Assembly (NCBI GenBank): GCA_019285755.1
Contig: CP079103.1
Location: forward strand, 5,737,001-5,801,000
DNA from: Chitinophaga sp. E66
GTDB taxonomy: Bacteria; Bacteroidota; Bacteroidia; Chitinophagales; Chitinophagaceae
Direction of reading: 5' to 3'
Length of the DNA: 64,000 nucleotides
Shown: piece after piece, positions 19,267 to 26,551 of the stretch
How the letters are laid out: each line of letters starts with the position of its first letter
Position numbering within the stretch: position 1 is the first letter of the stretch
Program-made: the position numbers and the translations under genes
The notes under the pieces: model-generated
Told to the model about the DNA's origin: nothing
The model's database searches: none
Seen by the model: only the letters and a program-made list of their open reading frames with translations

Positions 19267-20205
19267 ATGAAGTTTGAGACACCGATACCGGTTAAAGAAA
19301 TAGCAGCGCTCACGGGCGCGCAGCTGAAAGGCAATGAATCGCTGATGGCAACGGGCATCAACGAGATCCATAAAGTTACGCCGGGCGATATTTCGTTCGT
19401 GGACTTCGAGAAGTATTACAACGCCTGCCTTAACTCGGCGGCTACCATCATCATCATCAACAAGGATGTGGAAGTGCCCCCGGCAAAGCCATCCTCGTGA
19501 CCGACGATCCGTTCTCCGCATACGTGAGCCTGGTGAAACGCTTCCGACCTTATGAGCCGCAGACCCAGGGGTGAGCGACAGCGCCGTGATTGGCGAAGGA
19601 ACGGTTATTTCCCATGGCGCAGTTGTCGGGCATCACGTAACCATCGGCCGTAATTGTATCATTCACCCCAATGTCGTTATCTACGACCATACCGAGATCG
19701 GTGATAACGTTATCATCCACTCCGGCACCGTCATCGGGGCAGACGCGTTTTACTTCAAGAAGCGCGCTACCCGGGAAGTGATGTGGGATAAACTGGAAAG
19801 CTGCGGGCGCGTCATCATTGAAAGCGATGTGGAGATCGGTGCGCTCTGCACCATCGATAAGGGCGTAAGCGGGGATACCATCATCGGCCGCGGGACTAAA
19901 TTCGACAACATGATCCACATCGGACATGGTACGATCGTAGGAAAGAATTGCCTCTTCGCCGCCCAGGTTGGCGTAGGCGGTAAAGCCGTCATCGAAGACA
20001 ATGTGATCCTCTGGGGCCGGTGGGCGTCAACAAAGATCTTACCATCGGTAAGGGCGCGGTCGTATTTGCCGGCAGCGGCGTGAAGGATTCCATCGAAGGC
20101 GGCAAGAACTACTTCGGCTCTCCCGTCGAAGAAGCGCGCACCAAGATGAAGGAGCTCGCCTGGATCAAGCGCATCCCCGAGATGTGGAACAAAATCAAAG
20201 GTTAA
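19267..20205 (+). CDS. lpxD: UDP-3-O-(3-hydroxyacyl)glucosamine N-acyltransferase
   Basis: Third enzyme of lipid A synthesis: transfers a 3-hydroxyacyl chain from ACP to the 2-amino group of UDP-3-O-acylglucosamine. The N-terminal LpxD domain (ITALTGAQLKG-like, with ISFVDFEKYYNACL) is followed by a left-handed beta helix of hexapeptide repeats (VIGEGTVISHGAVVGHHVTI; IHPNVVIYDHTEIGDNVII). The catalytic His is in NMIHIGHGTIVGKN, and a C-terminal helix ends the protein. Frame breaks near 19477 (C5 for C6), 19571 (G4 for G5) and 20022 are repairable. Length is about 313 residues, short but complete for Bacteroidota LpxD. It is not beside LpxA, LpxC or FabZ. Confidence 0.92.
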
Positions 20206-20215
20206 TAATCCGATT

Positions 20216-20911
20216 ATGATAAAATCCCTTACCGGGTTCGCCGCAGCCTGCCTCCTCATGGTTGGCTGCGGTGTTACGAAGAACGCCTCCGCACCGGGGC
20301 TCTACACCTCCGCCAACGAACTCGCGGTAAAGACCGACGACGGATGGTTCTCCGCCAGGACGATCTCCATCGGCGACTACGCCACCTCCTCCCGTACCAA
20401 CGGCATCCCTTCCGGCGCTCCTGCAAAGCAATGGAAAAACACTTCCGACGCGTTTTATTTTACGCTGAAGAACGGCAGTGCCACTTTACCCGTACAGGTG
20501 CTCAGCACGCCGCGCGTCACCTTTTCTGCCCGCACCTTTCCCTCCTGGTTCCCGCAGATCGCCAACGATGCGCCGTTATGGTATGTGCACGTAGGCGCCT
20601 CCGCCGCAGATCCCCTCAAAAGCTGGGAGCTGATCGCCAAAAGGAATATCGCTTTCCTGGAGCTGAACGACAATAAAGTGATCGGTATCCTCCGCTCGCC
20701 GAACGAAGAACTGAAGGTAACTGCCCACAACCGCTATGGAGCCGTGAACAGCGCCGATAAGATATGTTACGAGTTTCAATGGAAAGGGCTGCCCGTGGCA
20801 GCGGTGCTGACGGGTAAAGACCAGCGCGCCTGGTTACAGAAAGAACTGGACCCTGCCCTGCGCGAAACGCTCGCCGGCGTCATGCTCGGCTTGCTGTTCA
20901 GACCGCAATAA
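20216..20911 (+). CDS. Hypothetical lipoprotein
   Basis: Intact 231-residue protein with a type II signal peptide (AACLLMVGC). The mature domain is mixed alpha/beta with no motif I recognise; it contains WFSARTISIGDYATSSRTNG and ends in a hydrophobic stretch (LAGVMLGLLFRPQ). It begins 10 nt after lpxD, so the two are probably co-transcribed and it may act in the envelope. No function can be assigned. Confidence 0.75.
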   Translation: MIKSLTGFAAACLLMVGCGVTKNASAPGLYTSANELAVKTDDGWFSARTISIGDYATSSRTNGIPSGAPAKQWKNTSDAFYFTLKNGSATLPVQVLSTPRVTFSARTFPSWFPQIANDAPLWYVHVGASAADPLKSWELIAKRNIAFLELNDNKVIGILRSPNEELKVTAHNRYGAVNSADKICYEFQWKGLPVAAVLTGKDQRAWLQKELDPALRETLAGVMLGLLFRPQ

Positions 20912-20920
20912 TGAAGAAGG

Positions 20921-21908
20921 TCAGGAAGCGTTGCTTTGTTTTTCTCTGAGGAAGTTGAGCGAGATATGCCCGATGGTTTCCGCCAGGGGCGGAACCGGAA
21001 ACCGGGGAGCGCTTCCAGTATCTTCGAATTGTCGTAATACACTTTCAGCTGTGCCGTACGGGCGGTTTCTCGGGTAAGCAAGGGGCGTTTGCCCGTGATC
21101 ATGCCGCGTATCTTTTCGATCCGCCATACGATCTCCGCCATCCAGGGCTTGGTGGCGATATGCGGGGCTTCTTACCGAGGTGGCGGGCCATTTCCGTAAA
21201 CAACTGGCGATAAGGCCAGTTCTCTCCGCTCAGGATAAAGCGGCGTTTGGTTACGGGGCTCTCCATCAGCCCGATCATCGCTTTCACTACATCTTCCACA
21301 TCTACGAACCCGTTCACGCCTTCGGTGTAATACGGGAATTCTTTCCAGGCGTTCTTGAGCAGCATGCCCGAGCCATCGTGCCAGAAGCCGCTGCCGAGGA
21401 TGATGGAAGGGTTTACGATGACGGCATCGAGACCTTCGGCGATGCCGCGCCAGATTTCCATTTCACTAAGGTGCTTGCTGATCGCGTACTGACTGTTGTT
21501 GGAACTTTCCTCCCACTGCGAATCTTCGGACAGGCTGTCTTGCTGCCGGGCCCTGCCCAGCGATGCAACGGAGCTCACATGCACGAGTTTCCGCACGCCT
21601 GCATCGATCGCCATGTTCACGACGTTGGCGGTGCCTTCGATGTTGATCTTCATCATTTCGGTGCGCTTGTCGGGCTGGAACGAAACCACGGCGGCGCAAT
21701 GGTATACTTCGGTGATGCCGGCGAACGCGTCTTCAAGTGCGCATACGTCCAGTACATCGCCCTGAAACCATTCCACCTTATCGGCGATATCCTGCACCTG
21801 GTCGGGTATCCGGCTGCGATAGAGGGCGCGTACCGGCTTGCCGGCCTTAACCAGCGCCCGCAGCAGATAGCTACCCAGAAATCCCGTACCGCCTGTGACA
21901 AGAATCAT
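20921..21908 (-). CDS. NAD-dependent epimerase/dehydratase (extended SDR)
   Basis: About 330 residues. The extended-SDR Rossmann motif MILVTGGTGFLGSYLLRAL is followed by GDVLD, YHCAAVVSF, the catalytic Ser in VHVSSVASLG and the YxxxK motif in SQYAISKHLSE. It is closest in style to dihydroflavonol-reductase-like or NAD(P)-binding sugar epimerases; the substrate is not predictable. Frame breaks near 21170 and 20994 (both C4 for C5) affect the C-terminal third, which repairs to HIATKPWMAEIVWRIEKIRG and PLAETIGHISLNFL. It is divergent from nothing: hbd lies upstream in the same direction. Confidence 0.87.
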
Positions 21909-21942
21909 GTCGATCGAATTGTGATGAAGGCACAAATGTAAA

Positions 21943-22804
21943 TCAATACTTGTAAAAACCTTGGCCGGTTTTACGGCCCAGGTCGCCTTTTTTCCACCAG
22001 CGCCGCCTGCATGGCGCCGGGTTTGAAAGCGGGGCGCTTCGGCGAAGGCTTCGTAGAGAGATTTTGTAACGGCGTAGTTGACGTCGTTGCCGATGAGGTC
22101 CATCAATGCAAAGGGCCCCATACGGAAACCCGCTGCTTCCAGCAGGCGATCGATGGTAGCAGGGTCTGCCACGCCGGATGCCGCGATCTCCATGGCTTCG
22201 AGGTAGTAGTGCCTGGCCACCCGGTTTACGATAAATCCCGGCGCGTCTTTCACTTGTACGGGTGTTTTACCATGCGCTGCACCACTTCATACATTACACG
22301 GCTCACTTCAGGTGCGGTATCCGCTCCGCTGATCACTTCTACCAGCGCCATGAGGTGCGCGGGGTTGAAGAAGTGCATGCCGCCGAAACGCTCAGGGTGC
22401 GGGATCTCTTTCGCGATTTCGGAAACGGATAAGGAAGAAGTATTGGTAGCGAAGATGGTAGTCGGAGGATTATGTTGCGCCAATTCGCGGAAGAGCGCCA
22501 CTTTCACGGGTACCTTCTCCACGATGGCCTCGATGATAAGGTCGCCTTTACAGTCTGCGATCTGCAGGCAGGGCGTGAGGCGGCTGAGCGTGGCTTCCCG
22601 GTCTTGGGGTTTCAGCTTGCCTTTTTCAACGGCCTTGTCGAGGTTCTTGCGGATCATGTCCATTCCTGCGGATACGGCTTCGGGCCTTACGTCGAAGAGC
22701 AGGGTGAGGAAACCCGCCGCGGCGGATACCTGCGCTATCCCGGCTCCCATGGTGCCGGCGCCGCAAACTGCAATCTGTTGGATGTTGGTAACGGATGGTA
22801 ACAT
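21943..22804 (-). CDS. 3-hydroxybutyryl-CoA (3-hydroxyacyl-CoA) dehydrogenase
   Basis: NAD-dependent oxidation or reduction of 3-hydroxyacyl-CoA. The N-terminal Rossmann motif is IAVCGAGTMGAGIAQVSAAAG; then come IEAIVEKVPVK, ATNTSSLSVSEIA and the catalytic His in HFFNPAHLMALVEVI. The C-terminal domain has DAPGFIVNRVARHYYLEAM and GFRMGPFALMDLIGNDVNY, and after repair ends KTGQGFYKY. There is one break near 22255 (A4 for A5) and two more near 21995-22030, where the better repair is removal of one base, so not all errors are deletions. Length is about 286 residues. Confidence 0.9.
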
Positions 22805-22836
22805 AAGGAAGATTGTTTTGGGAGCGTAGCGATAAA

Positions 22837-22869
22837 GGAAAAACGGCCGCTCCGGAATGGAACGGCCGT
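22837..22869 (-). terminator. Intrinsic terminator of pheS
   Basis: Minus-strand hairpin ACGGCCG / CGGCCGT (22863-22869 and 22843-22849), followed by a TTTTT run. It lies 10 nt past the pheS stop. Confidence 0.75.
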
Positions 22870-22878
22870 CGGGATATG

Positions 22879-23906
22879 TTAACGTGCGCCCTGGAACTGT
22901 TTCAGGAAGCGCAGATCGTTTTCTGAGAATAAGCGGAGGTCTTTGATCTGGTACTTCAGCATGGTGAGCCTTTCGATGCCCATACCGAATGCGAAGCCGG
23001 TGTATTTCGATGAATCGATACCGCAGTTTTCCAATACCTGCGGGTGCACCATGCCGCAACCCAGGATCTCTACCCATCCGGAGTGCTTGCAGACGTTGCA
23101 ACCCTCACCGCCGCAGATCAGGCAGGAGATGTCCATCTCAGCGCTGGGCTCGGTGAAGGGGAAGTAAGAAGGACGGAAGCGGATCTTAAAATTCTCGCCG
23201 AAGAATTCCTGTACGAAGTAATACAGCGTCTGCTTCAGGTCCGCGAACGAAACGTTCTCGGCCACGTACAGTCCTTCGATCTGATGGAAGAAGCAGTGCG
23301 CGCGGGCGCTGATGGTTTCGTTACGGTATACGCGGCCCGGGCAAATGATACGGATGGGGAGCTTGCCTTCTTCCATCACCCTTACCTGTACGGAAGAGGT
23401 GTGGGTGCGCAGCAGCCAGTCGGGGTTGTTGTGCACGTAGAAGGTGTCCTGCATGTCGCGGGCGGGGTGGTTTTCGTCGAGGTTGAGGGCGGTGAAGTTG
23501 TGCCAGTCGTTCTCGATTTCGGGACCTTCGGCGATGGTGAAGCCCAGCCGCTCGAAGATGCGGATGGCTTTATTGCGGACGATGCTGATCGGGTGGCGGG
23601 TGCCCAGGCGATGGGGCTCACCGGGGAGGGTGAGGTCCAGCTGATCGGCGGCGCTGCCCACGGCGTCTTTCAGGTGCTCGAATTCAGCGTACTTTTCTTC
23701 AGCTGCTACTTTAAAAGCATTGAGTACCTGTCCGAATTCCTTTTTCTGATCGTTAGGGACGTTCTTCATTTCCCGAAAAGGGCCTTTACGATCCCTTTGG
23801 TCCCGAGGAATTTAATGCGGTACTGCTCCAGCTGCTCCGCGTTTTCCGGCTTGAAAGCCGCTATTTCCTGTTTATGCGCTTCTATTTGCTGCACGATTAG
23901 CTCCAT
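22879..23906 (-). CDS. pheS: Phenylalanine--tRNA ligase, alpha subunit
   Basis: Catalytic alpha subunit of class IIc PheRS (alpha2beta2), which charges tRNA-Phe. The N-terminus MELIVQQIEAHKQEIAAF is the coiled coil that binds tRNA. The catalytic core has HPISIVRNKAIRIFERLGF (motif 1 region), THTSSVQVRVM, the motif 2 segment PGRVYRNETISARAH, RPSYFPFTEPSAEMDI and motif 3 GFAFGMGIERLTML. A CLICGGEGCNVCKHSGW insert is seen in this family. One break near 23767 (A3 for A4) separates the coiled coil from the core. Length is about 342 residues. The start is set by the ATG before ELIVQQ. pheT is not adjacent. Confidence 0.96.
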
Positions 23907-23999
23907 AGCTGACAAAGATAACGAGGCCGGGAGAAATTTCCTTGCCGGATTTGTGGAAATCACGGAGTGGCTGCATCTAAGGTTCAAATCCTCCCCGTT

Positions 24000-24488
24000 A
24001 TGCATCAAAGTATTCCTGTGATCCTGGCTGGTATGCTGATTGCCTGTGCGCCGGCAGGGCCCGACAGCGACCCCGAAGTGGCGGTCCGCGAACTGCGTGT
24101 TGCACAGATTGCAGCCGTATCCCCGAATTTCCAGCAAAAGACACCGTTAAAGAAGGCTGCCCCCTCCTCCGCCCAAATCATCGGAAGAGATCGAGCGGGA
24201 CAGGCTGGACGGGAAAGAAACCGTCAGGTTCAAACCGCCGGTAGTCAAAAGGACACACGCAAGATGCGCGTCCTGGTCACAAACAATGCCACCGGCGAAG
24301 CCAGGTTATACGACGAAAATAACAGGGATATTACAGCAAAGGTTTCTCCTAAAACAAAGAAAATCAAAGTAGTGAAGGATGCGAATGGTGCGTGGAAAGC
24401 ATATGACGAGGATGGGAACCAGGTCTCCCAAGGACCGGCGGCTCCCCTCCCCGGCCAAACCAAAGAAAACCAGCGCATTGTTACATAA
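24000..24488 (+). CDS. Small putative lipoprotein, unknown
   Basis: Starts MHQSIPVILAGMLIACAPAG, a plausible lipoprotein signal (LIAC). It ends in a small domain with VLVTNNATGEARLYDENNRD and VSPKTKKIKVVKDANGAWKAYDEDGNQVS, which looks like a short beta-rich 'deed-and-response' repeat. The middle (about 24130-24260) reads better in another frame (SSEEIERDRLDGKETVRFKPPVV), so one or two pairs of indels probably lie there. No family is recognised. The repeat cluster at 24.8-25.3 kb follows. Confidence 0.5.
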   Translation: MHQSIPVILAGMLIACAPAGPDSDPEVAVRELRVAQIAAVSPNFQQKTPLKKAAPSSAQIIGRDRAGQAGRERNRQVQTAGSQKDTRKMRVLVTNNATGEARLYDENNRDITAKVSPKTKKIKVVKDANGAWKAYDEDGNQVSQGPAAPLPGQTKENQRIVT

Positions 24489-24755
24489 GGTTCAGATGGA
24501 CACGATGGTCGTGGTAGGTTTTAAAGTTATCCGCTGTGGCACTACGATGTTCACTACCGTTTATAAGCCGGTCCCGGAGCCGTTAGACGCTTCGTTAAAG
24601 CACATCCCCGGCATTTCCCTCGCCTGTAGCTTAAAATATCATCCCTTTCCCATCCCTGCCCCCGTCCTCCCCGCTGCTACCGCCATCGCTGCGGGAGGGA
24701 TGGGTCTGGCGGGGAATGTTTTTAACATCATTTTACGGCGACCGCCATCGCCTGT

Positions 24756-24780
24756 GGGCCGGAGAGATCCGGCCCTTTTT
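24756..24780 (+). terminator. Intrinsic terminator
   Basis: Perfect stem GGGCCGGA / TCCGGCCC with a GAGA loop (24756-24775), followed by TTTTT. It is 268 nt past the nearest stop codon, so it may end a longer transcript or a small RNA. Confidence 0.8.
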
Positions 24781-24815
24781 ATGACCTTTTCTTCAGCGAA
24801 CCCTGGAGTGGCGTC

Positions 24816-24923
24816 TTTCGGCCTTTCTTCGGCCATCCTTCGGCGAACCTTCAGCCATCCTTCAGCGAAACACCCTCAAACCTAAGCCAGCGCCGAACAC
24901 CGCTGAAGGATGGCTGAAGGATT
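24816..24923 (+). repeat. Structured 11-nt repeat element, copy A
   Basis: Direct 11-nt units with drift (TTTCGGCCTTT, CTTCGGCCATC, CTTCGGCGAAC, CTTCAGCCATC, CTTCAGCGAAA) are followed by a conserved 11-mer CACCCTCAAAC (24871-24881) and a 20-nt core CTAAGCCAGCGCCGAACACC (24882-24901). Two reverse-complement units close it (GCTGAAGGATG, GCTGAAGGATT). Positions 24848-24867 and 24901-24920 form a 20-bp perfect inverted repeat around a 33-nt loop. The element is not followed by a T-run. Confidence 0.85.
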
Positions 24924-24990
24924 GTCAGTTGTTGTCAGTAGGTTTATCAGAATAACGCTGTATGTGATTCGGGCCAATTCTACGTCGAAC

Positions 24991-25076
24991 CTCCGTCCAT
25001 CCTCCGTCCATCCTCCGCTCAGATACCGTCAAACCCTTGCCAGCGGCGGACACCGACGGAGGATGGACGGAGGATT
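24991..25076 (+). repeat. Structured 11-nt repeat element, copy B
   Basis: Direct units CTCCGTCCATC, CTCCGTCCATC and CTCCGCTCAGA, then TACCGTCAAAC (25024-25034), the 20-nt core CCTTGCCAGCGGCGGACACC (25035-25054), and reverse units GACGGAGGATG and GACGGAGGATT. Positions 24990-25008 and 25055-25073 are a 19-bp perfect inverted repeat. The block spacing of 11, 11, 20, 11, 11 is the same as in copy A, while the unit sequence differs. Confidence 0.85.
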
Positions 25077-25173
25077 GACGATAGGTGATTGATAGCTAAC
25101 AGTTTAGGAGTAACATTTTTTATTGACAATGTCACGTGTTGGTCAAGTGGCATGATGCCATCCGGCAGTAAAG

Positions 25174-25292
25174 CTTCGCTAATCCTTCGCTAATCCTTCG
25201 CTAATCCTTCGCTAATCCTTCGCTAATCCTTCGCTCTGAGACCCTCAAACCCAAGCCTGCAGCGAACGCAAGCGAAGGATAAGCGAAGGATA
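25174..25292 (+). repeat. Structured 11-nt repeat element, copy C
   Basis: Five identical tandem units CTTCGCTAATC (25174-25228) and a sixth, altered unit CTTCGCTCTGA, then GACCCTCAAAC (25240-25250), the 20-nt core CCAAGCCTGCAGCGAACGCA (25251-25270), and two identical reverse units AGCGAAGGATA (25271-25292). The reverse arm can pair with any neighbouring pair of direct units, with one mismatch per unit, so several registers are possible. Confidence 0.88.
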
Positions 25293-25317
25293 GTAGTATA
25301 ATTGTCTGATAATCAGG

Positions 25318-26145
25318 TTACTCAAATACCACCGTCTTGTTGTGGTATACAAACACCCGGTCGCTGAACACCAGCTGTAGGGCACGGGCGAGTACCGAAG
25401 TCTCGATCTCCTTGCCCGCTTTCATCATATCGACAGCAGTATAGGTGTGGTTAACGGGGATTACCTGCTGCGCGATGATCGGCCCCTCGTCCAGCTCGTT
25501 GGTCACGAAGTGAGAAGTGGCCCCGATGAGCTTGACGCCCCTTTCGAACGCCTGGCGGTATGGGTGGCCGCCGGCGAAGGCGGGCAGGAATGAGTGGTGT
25601 ATATTGATGATCCGCCCAGGATAGGCCGCCACGAAATCAGGGCTGAGGATCCGCATGAACTTCGCCAGGACGATGTAATCGGGCTCTTGTTGGTCGATTA
25701 GCGCCCGGATACGGCCTTCAAACTCCATTTTGTCGCCTTCCTCATGCGAAACCAGGTGGAAGTCGATATTGAAGCGCTTACAGATGTTTTCCAGGTGGGG
25801 GTGGTTGCCGATGACGCATTGCACCGTGGCGCCAAGGGTATTGAACTGGTTGCGGACAAGGATGTCTGCCAGGCAGTGGTACTCCCGCGTTACCAGTACC
25901 ACGATCTTTTTATCGGGCCTGGGATTGATGCTCACCAGCGCGTCGGCCGGCAGCACCTCCCGGATTGCGGCCTCCAGGGCCAGCGGGTCGGACTCGTTCT
26001 CCGCGGCGATCCGCATAAAGAACCTGTTATCCGACTTATCCACAAACTCCCGGAGCGATACGATATTCAGCCCCTCCTTTGCCAGGATCGCCGATACATC
26101 GGCCACCAATCCTACCCGGTCTTTCGATTGAATGAGAATGATCAT
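25318..26145 (-). CDS. purU: Formyltetrahydrofolate deformylase
   Basis: Hydrolyses 10-formyl-THF to formate and THF, balancing one-carbon pools and feeding formate to PurT. Intact, 275 residues. An N-terminal ACT domain (MIILIQSKDRVGLVADVSAILA) is followed by the formyl-transferase-like hydrolase domain with IVVLVTREYHCLADIL and ADYIVLAKFMRIL-type segments. The catalytic region has INIHHSFLPAFAGGHPYRQAF and GATSHFVTNELDEGPIIAQ. Its 3' end faces the repeat cluster. Confidence 0.95.
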   Translation of the reverse strand: MIILIQSKDRVGLVADVSAILAKEGLNIVSLREFVDKSDNRFFMRIAAENESDPLALEAAIREVLPADALVSINPRPDKKIVVLVTREYHCLADILVRNQFNTLGATVQCVIGNHPHLENICKRFNIDFHLVSHEEGDKMEFEGRIRALIDQQEPDYIVLAKFMRILSPDFVAAYPGRIINIHHSFLPAFAGGHPYRQAFERGVKLIGATSHFVTNELDEGPIIAQQVIPVNHTYTAVDMMKAGKEIETSVLARALQLVFSDRVFVYHNKTVVFE

Positions 26146-26551
26146 AGTACGCCTAAATTAATCATTCAACATGCCAGTTCATAACCAGAAGGTAATTTTC
26201 ACCTGTTCTGATGGTTTTTTGCCTGTCAGTCGAGTAAGTAATTGGTTTGTAGCTTGATAAAAATACAGTCCCTCCGCATGCATGACCGGTTTAACCGGCG
26301 TAACGTTACATTTCCCGGGTGTTTTTGAGCTTTCCCACCCGTATTTCCCCGTCCATCCCGGCTAAATTTACCCCATCAACCGGACGTATGTAGTCAACCA
26401 GCAACGATCATTATTCCACAAGACAGGGGACGTTATCTAATTACCAATCAACCAGGATCGCTTTTTAGCCGCTACTCTGAAATCGATTGAAATGCTTGAC
26501 GACTTCACTTTGCATCCGCGCAATCTTTAACCAAGGCAAGAACACTTAACA
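26146..26551. other. Divergent intergenic region, purU / susC1
   Basis: No reading frame supported. A weak -7-like TCACTTTG (26505-26512) lies about 40 nt before susC1, and a short palindrome CCGGTTTAACCGG lies near 26287. It probably carries the promoter of the whole first SusCD block; no sigma/FecR pair precedes it. Confidence 0.5.

Larger units (their letters stand above)
24489..25317. other. 829-nt convergent intergenic region with repeat cluster
   Basis: No supported gene. It contains one intrinsic terminator (24756) and three copies of an 11-nt-based direct/inverted repeat element. It lies between the 3' ends of the small lipoprotein gene and purU. Confidence 0.75.

Noticed and set aside
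23966..24005. tRNA-like T-arm (GGTTCAAATCC) upstream of the small lipoprotein gene, possibly an att site
   Set aside because: No matching acceptor, D-arm or anticodon arm, the T-stem pairs poorly, and no integrase is nearby.
23044..24021. 325-codon plus-strand frame opposite pheS
   Set aside because: Antisense shadow of the catalytic domain of PheS.
25174..25239. Possible CRISPR array in the tandem 11-nt units
   Set aside because: The units are directly adjacent with no spacers, are only 11 nt long, and no cas gene is nearby.
24816..25292. Replication-origin iterons
   Set aside because: The 11-mer sequence differs between the three copies, while iterons bound by one initiator should share sequence; no DnaA-box cluster or rep gene was seen.
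24489..25317. Possible retron or diversity-generating element at the inverted repeats
   Set aside because: No reverse transcriptase or effector gene lies near the repeats; both flanking genes are an unrelated lipoprotein and purU.
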